DNA of 64,000 nucleotides from CAZJAH01 sp964544155. Its GTDB lineage: Bacteria; Bacteroidota; Ignavibacteria; Kapaibacteriales; UBA2268. Positions 43,443-54,800 of this stretch are shown here, in pieces (position 1 is the stretch's first letter; each line of letters begins with the position of its first letter). The stretch lies in contig CAZJAH010000003.1 of NCBI GenBank assembly GCA_964544155.1, positions 117,614 to 181,613 on the forward strand, read 5' to 3'. The translations under genes and the position numbers were made by a program. Below the pieces are notes generated by a model that saw nothing but the letters and a program-made list of their open reading frames with translations, had not been told where the DNA came from and did no database searches.

Positions 43443-45437
43443 ATGAACATATTACTGGTTGAAGATAATAAAGCTGATATTTACCTGATAAAAGAACTTC
43501 TAAAAGAAAGCACGGAAAATAATTATGTAATAACAACAGCATCAGATCTGAAGGAAGCAAAACAACAGATATACCAAAAAAAATTCGACGCTATTCTTCT
43601 GGATTTGGGACTCCCGGATAGTAATGGCGCGGAAACATTCGAATCTGTAAGAGCGGTAGCCGGCGATACCCCGGTTGTGATAATGAGCGGCCTTTACGAT
43701 GAAGAACTGGCAGCGCATTCAGTCAGGCAGGGCGCGCAGGACTATATTGCCAAATCAGAGCTTTCACCTGACTATATTCATAAGTCTTTACGATACGCAA
43801 TCGAGAGGAAGGCTTTCCAGACTGAAATCGAACAAAACCAAAAATATCTTGAAGAAGCTCAGAGAATCGGAAAAATGGGCTATTGGGAGTATGACGTTAA
43901 ATCGGGGAACACATACTGGTCTGATGAACTGTATCATATTTTCGGTTTAGATCCGGATAAAGAAAAGATTGATCTGGAAAAAAGCCTTAAATATTATGAT
44001 ATTGAGGAATCAGCACTTATGCAGGAAATTATAAATGCGGCAATTCACGAAGGAAGAAGCTTTGAGCGTGACTTCAAGTATGTCACAGCAGATGGCAAAA
44101 CAGTTTATCATCATTCAAAAATTGTGACTTTCAGAAATTCTGCCGGCAAGGTATTAAAAATAGTCGGTACCACGCAGGATATAACCGACAGAAAACTGTC
44201 AGAAAAGGCGAGGCTCAAATCCGAAGAAAAGTTTAGAGTCCTTTTTTCGGAATCACTCGATGTTATTATTATTGTTGATGCCGCCACCGGGCTTATCCGT
44301 GAAGTCAACCCAATGGCATACGTACAGTTAGGATACAGTTCGAAACAGCTTTTGAATAAGCCCTTTTCTATTTTATTTACTAAAGAAAAAGAAAGTAAAC
44401 GCGATCACATATTGGAAAAAGTAAAAATTCACGGCCAGGTTTTTGAATCGCAGGACTTTTTGAGAAGTGACCGGACGATAGTTCCGATGGATCTGACAGC
44501 CGCGATGATTGATTGGGGAGATGAGAGGGCAATCCTGATTACGCTCAGAGATGTAACGGAAAGAAAGCTATCCGAAATGGCTATAAAAGAGCTCAATAAA
44601 GAGCTGGAAAAAAGGGTTATTGAAAGGACGGCACAGCTCAACCGGGCTATGGAAGATCTAATGGCAGAAAATGCAGCGCGTAAGCTTACCGAAGAAAAGC
44701 TCATACAGGCCAAAGATGAAACCGAGAAAGCTTTCAGGGCTGAAAAGGACATAAACGATCTTAAGTCAAGGCTTATTTCTACAATTTCCCATGAATACCG
44801 CACGCCCCTTACAGTTATTTCGGCTTCGACAGAATTTCTTGAGATTTATTTCAAAAAGAACAATCCGGAGAAATTCAGGCTGCACATAAACAAAATTTAC
44901 AATTCCATCGAAACACTGCTTCAGCTTGTTGATGATGTGCTGATAGCAGGTAAAGTTGAATCTGACCAATTGGATATTGTGACAGGGGAATATGATCTTA
45001 AGGATTTGACCTGCGCCATATTGGAGGATATTATTACCGGTGCCAGGGGTTCGCATGTTTTTAATTTTGATTCAAAAGAACAAATTAAAATTACTACCGA
45101 CAGGAAGCTATTCCGTTATATCATGACTAATCTGCTTTCCAACGCGGTTAAGTACTCTGAAAAAGGAAGCGAAATAAGGATCAGTATAAGCAAAGATAAC
45201 AACTATGCCGTGATTGAAGTAGAGGATAAGGGCAAAGGAATTGAAGAATCAGACCTAAAAAATATTTTTAACGCCTTCCACAGGGGGAAAAATATCGGGA
45301 ACATTTCAGGTTTCGGTTTCGGGCTTCAAATAGTGAAAACCTGCGTTGAAAAACTTAAAGGCAGTATAACGGTTAAAAGTAAACCGGGTGAAGGCTCACT
45401 ATTCACAGTTAAACTTCCGCCGGACTATAATAATTAG
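43443..45437 (+). CDS. REC-PAS-PAS hybrid histidine kinase
   Basis: A 664-residue soluble hybrid kinase: receiver (about 1-120; ILLVEDNKADIYL, AILLDLGLPDSNG, YIAKSEL in the Lys position), PAS (about 135-260, IGKMGYWEYDVKSGNTYWSDEL), PAS (about 265-380, LFSESLDVIIIVDAATG), and a coiled coil (about 375-435). The kinase core holds the phosphoacceptor His in STISHEYRTPLTVISA and the G2 box GFGFGLQIVK. The ATG at 43443 gives a normal receiver start; the TTG at 43416 lies inside the previous gene. It is the last gene of the island, before a terminator, and could take phosphate from the upstream receivers or kinases. Confidence 0.92.
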   Translation: MNILLVEDNKADIYLIKELLKESTENNYVITTASDLKEAKQQIYQKKFDAILLDLGLPDSNGAETFESVRAVAGDTPVVIMSGLYDEELAAHSVRQGAQDYIAKSELSPDYIHKSLRYAIERKAFQTEIEQNQKYLEEAQRIGKMGYWEYDVKSGNTYWSDELYHIFGLDPDKEKIDLEKSLKYYDIEESALMQEIINAAIHEGRSFERDFKYVTADGKTVYHHSKIVTFRNSAGKVLKIVGTTQDITDRKLSEKARLKSEEKFRVLFSESLDVIIIVDAATGLIREVNPMAYVQLGYSSKQLLNKPFSILFTKEKESKRDHILEKVKIHGQVFESQDFLRSDRTIVPMDLTAAMIDWGDERAILITLRDVTERKLSEMAIKELNKELEKRVIERTAQLNRAMEDLMAENAARKLTEEKLIQAKDETEKAFRAEKDINDLKSRLISTISHEYRTPLTVISASTEFLEIYFKKNNPEKFRLHINKIYNSIETLLQLVDDVLIAGKVESDQLDIVTGEYDLKDLTCAILEDIITGARGSHVFNFDSKEQIKITTDRKLFRYIMTNLLSNAVKYSEKGSEIRISISKDNNYAVIEVEDKGKGIEESDLKNIFNAFHRGKNIGNISGFGFGLQIVKTCVEKLKGSITVKSKPGEGSLFTVKLPPDYNN

Positions 45438-45472
45438 AGAATTATCTTTAGGGCAACTTTTTTTTCTGATTG

Positions 45473-45503
45473 GCCTTGTTTTTCATAAAACGGGGCTTTT
45501 TTT
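45473..45503 (+). terminator. terminator at the end of the signalling island
   Basis: GCCTTGTTTT (45473-45482) pairs with AAAACGGGGC (45487-45496), including two G-T pairs, around a 4-base loop and is followed by seven Ts. Confidence 0.85.
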
Positions 45504-45856
45504 GTACACATTTCAGTTTATTTAAGTAGAAATACTGATTGATTTTTTGAAAATGCTTACCTGAAGCCAGCTTAGAGCTATCATTTAGATTAATAATAAT
45601 TAATTAATAATTAATCTGATAAAATCATGTTTTTCTTAATTTCAGATATTTATTTGTACGGTGTTAGACGTTTCACAAGGAGTGAAAACTTCGTAAACCA
45701 TTGAAATATAATATTAAAAGAAATTTAGAAAAATTGGCAAAGTATTTGATAATAATATGTTTGAAAGTATTTTAAATTTTTAAAAAATTTCATTTTTCTG
45801 TCGATAATAAACGAAAGCTAAGAAAATAATGTAGTATTATAGAGCGGTTTCATTTT
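45504..45856 (+). other. 353-bp AT-rich leader region of the giant gene
   Basis: No gene is seen. It holds a small inverted repeat, GTTTCAC-AAGGA-GTGAAA (45670-45687), whose role is unknown. A good promoter follows at 45734-45763. The rest is AT-rich with no other structure I could recognise. Confidence 0.5.
45734..45763 (+). promoter_or_regulatory. Bacteroidota-type promoter of the giant T9SS cargo gene
   Basis: TTG (45734-45736), 19 bases, then TATGTTTG (45756-45763) match the Bacteroidota primary sigma factor pattern (TTTG or TTG, N19-21, TAnnTTTG). Transcription would start near 45770, giving a leader of about 87 bases. Confidence 0.6.
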
Positions 45857-48800
45857 ATGAATAAAGTTATACACTTTCTGATACTGGTTTTTGCCGCCGT
45901 AAGTATGCTGACGGCAGCATCCCCCAAAGATCGGATACAAGAAGATGTATATAGGCCTGCTTACTTTGAAAATAAAGGGCAGCTGTATGATCAGAACAAA
46001 AAGCCAAGGCCCGATATCCTGTATTTCTACGGGAATAAAGGGCTGAAAATACATTTGAAGCAGAATAGCTTCAGTTATGAATTATATAGAGAGAAGAAAA
46101 TTCCCGGTGTAGATATAGATAAAATATCTCCGGAAATTGATACAAGAGATTTTCCGGCGGATACCTTTTTTACACGTTTCGATTATAAATGGCACAGGAT
46201 TGACGTTGAGCTTCCCGGCGCGGCCGATGCTCCTAAAGTCACTGCCAAAAGCCCCTCGGAAGAATACTTTAACTATTATTACGCTTTTCTGGAGAAGCCG
46301 GCCGAAGATGTACGGCAATACGGCAAGCTCCTATATCACGATGTATGGCCGCATATCGATATGGCCTTTTACACAAACAGTGAAGGCGCTCCAAAGTATG
46401 ATTTTATAATCAGGCCCGGCGGAGATATTAATGATATAAAACTGCGTTACAAAGGCCAGAATGAAATACGCGCGAGCGAAAGTTCCATCACTGTCGAAAC
46501 TGAATTCGGCCCCTTGCAGGAAGAAATTCCCATTGCTTACTATACTAATGAGAGTGGACGCCGCGTAAGGGTGGACGTCCGCCCGGTAATCGACGGTAAC
46601 GAACTCCGGTTTGAGGCCGGTGAAGTACCCGAAGGCCGCATTTTCGTGATAGACCCTTATTTAATTTGGGGAACCTACTACGGAGGCAGCAGCCAGGAAG
46701 AGATAATACAGGTAAAGAATTATGACCCGGACGAACATGATTCAGAAATCATTGCGGTGGGATGGACATCGGGTTCGAATAACCTTGCTTCAGTCGGAGC
46801 GTATCAAGGTTCTCACAGCGGTGATACGGACGCTTTTCTTGCTTCATTTTCGCATGACCTATCTGATAGGAACTGGTCAACATACTTTGGCGGCAGTGAG
46901 GGCGATCAGGGTACAGGCATTGATATAAATGGATCCGATATAGCTATTACGGGTGTTACGAACTCTCATGGATTAGCTACTTCCGGTATGCACAAAACAA
47001 ATAAAGGTTTCCATACAGATTTATTTATATCCATATTCACGAGTTCAGGTGTTCATCAAAGAACTACATACTTCGGCGGCGATGGTGAAGATTTTTCAAC
47101 ACACAATAACATTGCTTTTTTAAATTCTGGTTCTGATATTGTTATTACAGGACAAACACATAGTTCCTCTGGGCTTGCAACAGCAGGCTCTCACCAGCCT
47201 GCTTTCGGTCTTGGAAATAATGACGCATTTGTAGCTAAAATCAATAGTTCTTTGAATAATCTAGATTGGGCTACATATTTCGGTGGAAACGGCGATGAAT
47301 GCGCATGCGCTGTTACGGTAGAAGATAATATCATCTATTTCACGGGTAAATCAACAACAGAACAGAGCCTCGGGTTTAATTTAAATTCTTATATGTACCG
47401 CGGCATACTTGGCGTTGATGGAGATCAGCAGGCTTATATTGCTAAATTTAGTCAAAACGGAACATTGCTTGCAGGTACTTTTTATGATACCGGAGGGGAT
47501 GAAGAAGGTAAGGATTTATATGTAACAAATTCCGGCGATATAATTCTTGTAGGATCTACAAGAATGATACCAGGTAATCCCTATGATATTGATACATTAG
47601 TTACTTCAAACGGTTATCAACAGTACAATGCAGGCCTCGATGACGGATTTATAGCAATATTCGATAATGATCTGGAAGAATTAAAATACGGCACTCTTTA
47701 CGGGGGCAGCAGTGATGATGAAATAAACGCGCTGTCAGTTGAAGAGGATGCAGTTTTCCCCAGCATATATGTTTGCGGCGAAACAAAGTCCGGTAACGGA
47801 GCTATGTCAACTGTCGGTGTATATCAAGAGGATTTGTCCGGCAGTTCAGACGGGTTTATCGCGAAATTTGATACGACCAGGCAATGGGGCACATATTACG
47901 GCGGCACGGGTAATGATAAGCTTTTATCTATACATAAAACAAAAACCGCTTCTTATATAAATCCAAACAATAATAAGCCACCAGATAATGTATACGACCT
48001 TGTAGTGGGCGGAAGTACCGCAAGCACAGGTATGGCAACGAGCGGAGCCTATGAAACAGATTTTCAGGGCGGTATGTCAGACGGCATTATCGCCAGGTTT
48101 ACTACAGTTTCTCTATATGTATTGCCGATTGATACCATATGCGCGGGAGAAGAAGTAAAAGTTCCTGTAAAGGCATCAGGATTCGAAGAAGGCAACACAT
48201 TCTACATTCATGTGGATGATAATGAAAACTTCACCAGCCCCTTAAATATTCCCGGTACTAGTTTTAACCTGCATGAAGCAGATACCCTGTCATTCGTTTT
48301 CCCGGATTATTATCCCGCAGGAAATTATTACATAAAAATAACATCCACGAATCCAAATGTATCGCGACAGTTAAATACGCCGGTGACTTTCTATGTAAAA
48401 TCATTGCCTAAGGGCATTCCTGAAGGCCCGGAATCCGTATGCGAACAAACACAGGATAATGTGTATAAAGCTGTGGATTCGCTCGGCCAGGCTTATGATG
48501 AGATAACATGGTATATTGAGGGATCAAGCAGCAATTATGTAGTAACAAATTTTCCGGGTATGGGCCATTCAGAATTCTTCAGCGGCGTGACCAGCACAGT
48601 TGACAGCCTGATCATAAACTGGGGCAGCCCGGGCATATATAGAATTTCTTACAGCGCTCTTAACAGCAACGGCTGCGAGGCATTTTGCGATACTCTTGAA
48701 GTAGAGGTGAAACCTCTGCCCGAACCTGAAATTACTGGCGATGCCAATGTGTGTATAGACGGAACGGGTGTTTATCAGACTACAAATGTGCCGGGCAATA

Positions 48801-51800
48801 CCTATGACTGGAGCATCACTCCGGCTGCTCACGGCACAATAAGCGGCTCAGGCAATCAGATTAGCGTTACCTGGAATTATACCGGTACAAAAACCGTGCA
48901 CCTTACCGAAACCCAGGACGGATGCAGCAAAGATACATCCTTCACGGTTGAAGTAAGGCCATTGCCGAATCCGGACATATCAGGCCAGGTAGAGATCTGC
49001 GAAAGAACGCAGGGAGCAGTTTATACGGCTCTCGGAAGCGGAAATTCCTATACATGGGCCGTGCAGGGAGGAACTATAGAAACTACTTCCGGAAACCAGG
49101 TATTCATCAACTGGGGAAGCCACGGAACAGCTAAGGTAATGCTTACCGAAGAAACATTTTACGGCTGTGTGGATTATGACACACTTACGGTTAATTTAGT
49201 GGAATATCCTAAACCCGTGATTACGGGCAATGATGAAATCTGCGTAAATGAAACTTCTACTTATGAAATACAAACTGACCTGTCAGGAGCGGGCAATACT
49301 TATACCTGGTCTGTCGATAACGGCCAGGTCATAAACACAAACGGAACAGAATTCACGGTGTTATGGAATGCCGTAGGTTCAGGAACTGTTTATGTAAGCG
49401 AATCGAATGGTTTCTGCGACACCGTAGCGCAGTTCAGTGTAACGGTCTATCCTTATCCCGAACCTCAAATAAACGGCAGGAACGAAGTTTGCGAAAACGA
49501 AACAAATGAAATTTATTCTATTGCTTCCCCTGATCCGGAAAGCGCATATCTTTGGGAAGTAACGGGCGGCAGCATTGTAGGATCAGCCACAGGCCAGAGT
49601 ATAAACGTAAATTGGGGTGATGAAAGTCCCGGCCAGGTCAAAGTAACAGAGACCAGGAACGGCTGTTCAGCAGATTATTCATTAAATGTTACTATTTATC
49701 CCTATCCCGAACCAGAAATGTTTGGCCCGGATGAAGTCTGCGCCTATGAACCGACGGCAACATATTTCACTAACGACACCTACGGAAGTGAATTTTTCTG
49801 GTCGGTATCAGGCGGCGTTATCATTGACAGCCTTGGTAACAGCATAACAGTAGAATGGGGCGGCGGCCCTGTTGGTACGGTCAGCGTCAGCGAAGTAAAG
49901 AACAACTGCGAAACAACAGACACAAAAAATATAACTATTAAGCCTTTACCCGAACCTGAAATAAGCGGCGCCGCTGAAGTATGTGAAAATTCCCTATCAG
50001 TATCATACTCCACTGCCAATACGGGCAATACATATATTTGGAAAATAATTGAATCAGGCGGCGGCTTTATTAACGGCTCCGGCCATAGCGTAAACATCAA
50101 CTGGAACGGCAATCCCGGTGTTTATCACCTTGCGGTAACGGAAATACAGGATGGCTGCAGCAATTACGATACACTAGAAGTAACCGTACATGAATACCCG
50201 CAGCCTCAAATAAGCGGCGATCAAAGCGTATGCACAGGCGATGAGGCAGTTGTGTATTCGACACCTGATAATAGCGCGCTTGGAAGCACATACCAGTGGA
50301 GCATCCAGGGCGGCAGTATTATCAGCGGCCATGATAGCCCTGAAGTAACCGTGAACTGGGGTTCTCCCGGTACAGGCAAGCTTACATTAAAAGAAACACG
50401 CAACGGCTGTGAAACAAGCGTCAGTTATAATGTTACAAAACATCCCTATCCCGAGCCTGAGATCACTGGAGATGCAGGAGTATGCGAATTAGATGGAGCA
50501 GTTATTTACGAGACTTCTTCCAATCCCGGCAGTACTTATCAGTGGTCTATAACAGGCGGCCAGATAGCAGGTCCTTCCGACGGCGCGACGGTCACCGTTG
50601 ATTGGGGCGCTGCCGGAACAGGTGTTTTGTATGTTACAGAAATATCAAATGAGTGTTCCGCGACTGACAGTCTGCAGGTACAGATACACACTTATCCCGA
50701 ACCGGAAATAACAGGCGATCTCAATGTTTGTGAATTTACCACCGGCCAGAATTATCAGACTCAGCTTAATTCGGGGAGTTCCTATCAATGGGATATTGAA
50801 GGAGGCCAGATTATGGGCGATCCTACTCTGGCACAAATATCAGTGAATTGGGCTTCAACTGGTACAGGTAAGATATATGTAACCGAGACTTCGAATGAAT
50901 GTTCAGCTACGGACACAATTGAAATTCAGATACATCCTTATCCCGAGCCGGTTATCAATGGCGATAACAGTGTATGTGCCAATGCCGGGGGAGTTATTTA
51001 TTCTACTCAGAATAATCCCGGCAGCACATATTCATGGTCGGTTCAGGGGGGTACCATTGAAGGCGCGAATAATACTTCTCAGGTAACTGTAAACTGGGGC
51101 AGCGCCGGAACCGGAGTACTTGAAGTTACTGAAACAAGTAATGAATGTTCGAAAACAGCAAGCTACACGGTAACGATCAATCCTTATCCAGAACCTGTAA
51201 TCAATGGCGACGCAAGTGTTTGCGAGGGCGAAGAAGGCGTTATTTACTCAACACCTGCAAATCCAGGAAGTACATTTAACTGGATTGTGACAGGAGGAAA
51301 TATTACAGATGGACAAAATACAAACAGTATAACAGTTAAATGGAGCAATCCCGGAAACGGAACAGTCGAACTAACAGAAACAACAAATGAATGCTCTGCA
51401 AGCGAAACATTCGATGTCGAGATCCACGGCTATCCCGAGCCTCAGATAAGCGGCGACGCCGGTATTTGCGAAAACGAAGAAAATGTTGTTTATTCAACAG
51501 CGCATAAGCCCGGCAATAACTATCAGTGGGAAGTAAGTGGAGGATCCATAAACTCCGGGCAGGGCACAAACGAAATTAAGGTCAGCTGGGGAAGTCCGGG
51601 GAATTACACAGTAAAAGTTAATGAATCATCAAACGGCTGCTCATCATCAGATGAATTCGATGTGACTGTTCACCCTTATCCGGAACCCGATATACAGGGC
51701 CCGGATAATGTATGCGATTTCGAGCAGAATGTAACATACAGCACACCGGCTAACAGCGCCGAATTTAACTGGGAAGTAACAGGCGGAACATTAGTCAGCG

Positions 51801-54800
51801 GACAGGGCACAGCTTCAATCGTTGTAAACTGGGGACAGGCTGGAACAGGATCAATCAAAGTAACCGAAACATTAAACGATTGTTCGACTTCAGAAGAAAT
51901 AGCCATAACTATTAATGAATCGCCTTCACCGGATATTAGTGGTGATCAAAGCGTTTGTGAAGATGAGTCGGGAGTTGTGTATTCAACAACTGACCTAAGC
52001 TCACAGGGCCACACATATAGCTGGGAGCTTACTGGCGGAGTTATCGTCAGCGGCCAGCATACAAATTCGATAACAGTAAACTGGGATGATCCCGGAACCG
52101 GTACGATAACGGTTACCGAAATTTCCAACGGATGCGAAACCATTGTGAGTGAGCAGGTAACTATCAATCCTTTACCGATACCTGAAATTTCAGGCGATAT
52201 TGAAGTATGCGCCGGCGAAACAGGCTCTGTATATTCAACTCCGGATAAATCAGCTCAGGGGCATGTTTATTACTGGGAGGTAAGCGGAGGCACAATTATC
52301 TCAGGCCAGAATACCGCTCAAATAGAAGTTGACTGGGGCAGCGCCGGGGCCGGTGAAGTCAAAGTAATTGAAGTATCCAGTGGCTGTGACGCATCAGCAA
52401 CACAGGAAATAACCATTCATCCGCTGCCTGAACCTGTGATAACAGGCGATTCGGTAGTCTGCGAAAACCAAATGGATGTTGTTTACGGCGTAACAGATAA
52501 TTCGGCATCGGGCAGTACCTACAAATGGACTGTGCAGGGCGGCGCCATAACCGGAAATGATGACGAAGCCGACGTTATTATAACATGGGGAGCTGCCGGT
52601 AGCGGCATAGTTACAGTTACGGAAACATCTAACGGATGCTCCGTAACCGATGAATTTGAAGTTGAGATTAATAACTATCCCAATCCTCAAATAGACGGGA
52701 ACCGGGATGTTTGCGAATATAATTCATTTATTTATACAACTGATGATGACCCGGAATTAAAAAATACCTGGTACATAAACGGCGGTTCACCGGGCGGCCC
52801 TGTTGACGGGCCGATGGTGGATGTTCTTTTCGGAGGCAGCGGTACCGCTAAAATCAAGCTCGTACAGGAAGTAATCGCCACAGGGTGTATAGACTCTGTA
52901 GAAATTGAAGTATCGGTTAATCCCCAGCCGGTTCCTGTTATTAACGGCGAACGTTTTGTCTGTGCGGATAATTATGAAACTTATTCAACAACTTCTCAAA
53001 TAGGAGTTACTAATAAATGGCAAGTTATCGGCGGCACGATAGAAGGCCCTGATGACGGCGATGAAGTCAATATCCTATGGGATGATGTCGATAACGGCCG
53101 GGTATACCTGAAACGTACCTATGAATCGACCGGCTGCTCGGATTCGCTATCCATGCAGGTTAAGGTAAGAAGCGTTCCGGAGCCCGTAATTACCGGCCAG
53201 GATTATCTATGCGCCGGCAGTGTAGCTGAATACAGCACTACTCTCGATCCGGGCATCGTGTACCACTGGCAGGTAAGCGGAGGAGAATTCATGGGTTCAT
53301 CAAAATCAAATGTAGTCAAAGTAAAATGGGGCAATAACCCTGCCGGATGGCTCAAACTTGTTAAGACGATGGGTTCAGGCGGATGTAGTGATTCATCGGA
53401 AATAACCGTGACAATTACTCCAAATCCGGAACCTGTAATTAGTGGCAGCCACAATGTTTGCGAAGGAGGCCTCGAAACCTATAAGAGTGAATTCGATTCT
53501 GATATTGAATATACCTGGAATGTTACAGGAGGTATTATTAAGAGTGATAACAAAGGAAATGAAATTATTGTCGAATGGGGCAAAAAAGCAAAAGGTAAAA
53601 TAAGCCTTATCCAGGTGAATAAAAATTCAGGATGCGCTGATTCTGTTAAACAGGAAATATCAATTAACGCGCTTCCCGATCCTGCTATTTTCGGCGCTGA
53701 TATTGTTTGCAAGAATTGTACGGAAGACTATTCCGCTTCCGATACAGGTTATGATAATAAATGGGAAGTTACCGGCGGCGACCTATTGGGCCCGGATAAC
53801 GGACAAACGGTGACCATAGAATGGGACCAGGTAGATAATGGCACGATCAAGCTCATTCAGACAAATCCTTTGACAGGATGCCGTGATTCGGTTTATTTGG
53901 ATGTTGAGTTAAGGGATACTCCCGCTCCTACTATTTCAGGTAAAGATAATGTCTGCAGCGGATCAACAGAATCCTACGTAACATCATCAAATCCGGAATT
54001 GCGTATAAGCTGGGAAGTACTACAGGGCGGAACTATCGTTGACCAAAGCGGCAGCAGCGTAGATATTCGTTGGGATACTCCCGGAACAGGTATAATTAAA
54101 CTCGTGCAGGAAATTCCGTCGCTTAATTTCATTGAATCGACAACTAAAGAGATCATAATTAATGATAATCCTGTTATTACGATTTCTGAAGTACCCGGCT
54201 ACTGCCTTGATAACGGCCCGGTAAGCCTAGATTTCGCTCAGCCGGAAGGCGGCAGCTACCAGGGTGACGGAGTAGCATTCGGTGAATTCGATCCAGAAGC
54301 GGCCGGAGTCGGCACACACGAGATAACATACATATATGAAGATGAAAACGGCTGCGACGCCTCGGCATCATTCGATATTGAGGTTTATCCCGTACCGCAG
54401 AGGCCTGAGATATCAGTTGTGGGCAATTCCCTTATATCAACAAGCACAAGAGGCAATGTATGGTATTTCGAAGGCGGAAAAACAGAATTAACAGGCAAGG
54501 TTGTTTCTCCTAATGATACAGGATTTTACAGGGTAGCGGTTGTAAACGATTATGGCTGCGTATCTGAAATGTCTGATCCTGTATATTTCGAAAGATTTGA
54601 TTTCGATGGGCCGCTTATCATTGCTGATAATGATATTATGTTTGAACATCTGATATGTAACAATGAAACACAGGATACTATACAGGTGACCAATCACGGC
54701 GGCAGGAAGCTGATCCTTTCCGGCCTTGAATTTGACGGCGCAAATAAGCAGGATTTCAGTCTTTCAGGGTCGTTTACACAGGTACAGCTCGATTCAGGCC

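Noticed and set aside
45734..45750. Sigma-54-like site TTGGCAAAGTATTTGAT upstream of the giant gene
   Set aside because: It has the GG of the -24 element but TTGA in place of the essential GC at -12, and the same bases fit a TTG-N19-TAnnTTTG promoter better.
48415..54171. CRISPR-like regular spacing (about 250 bp)
   Set aside because: The repeats are long, diverged, in frame and coding, with no spacers.
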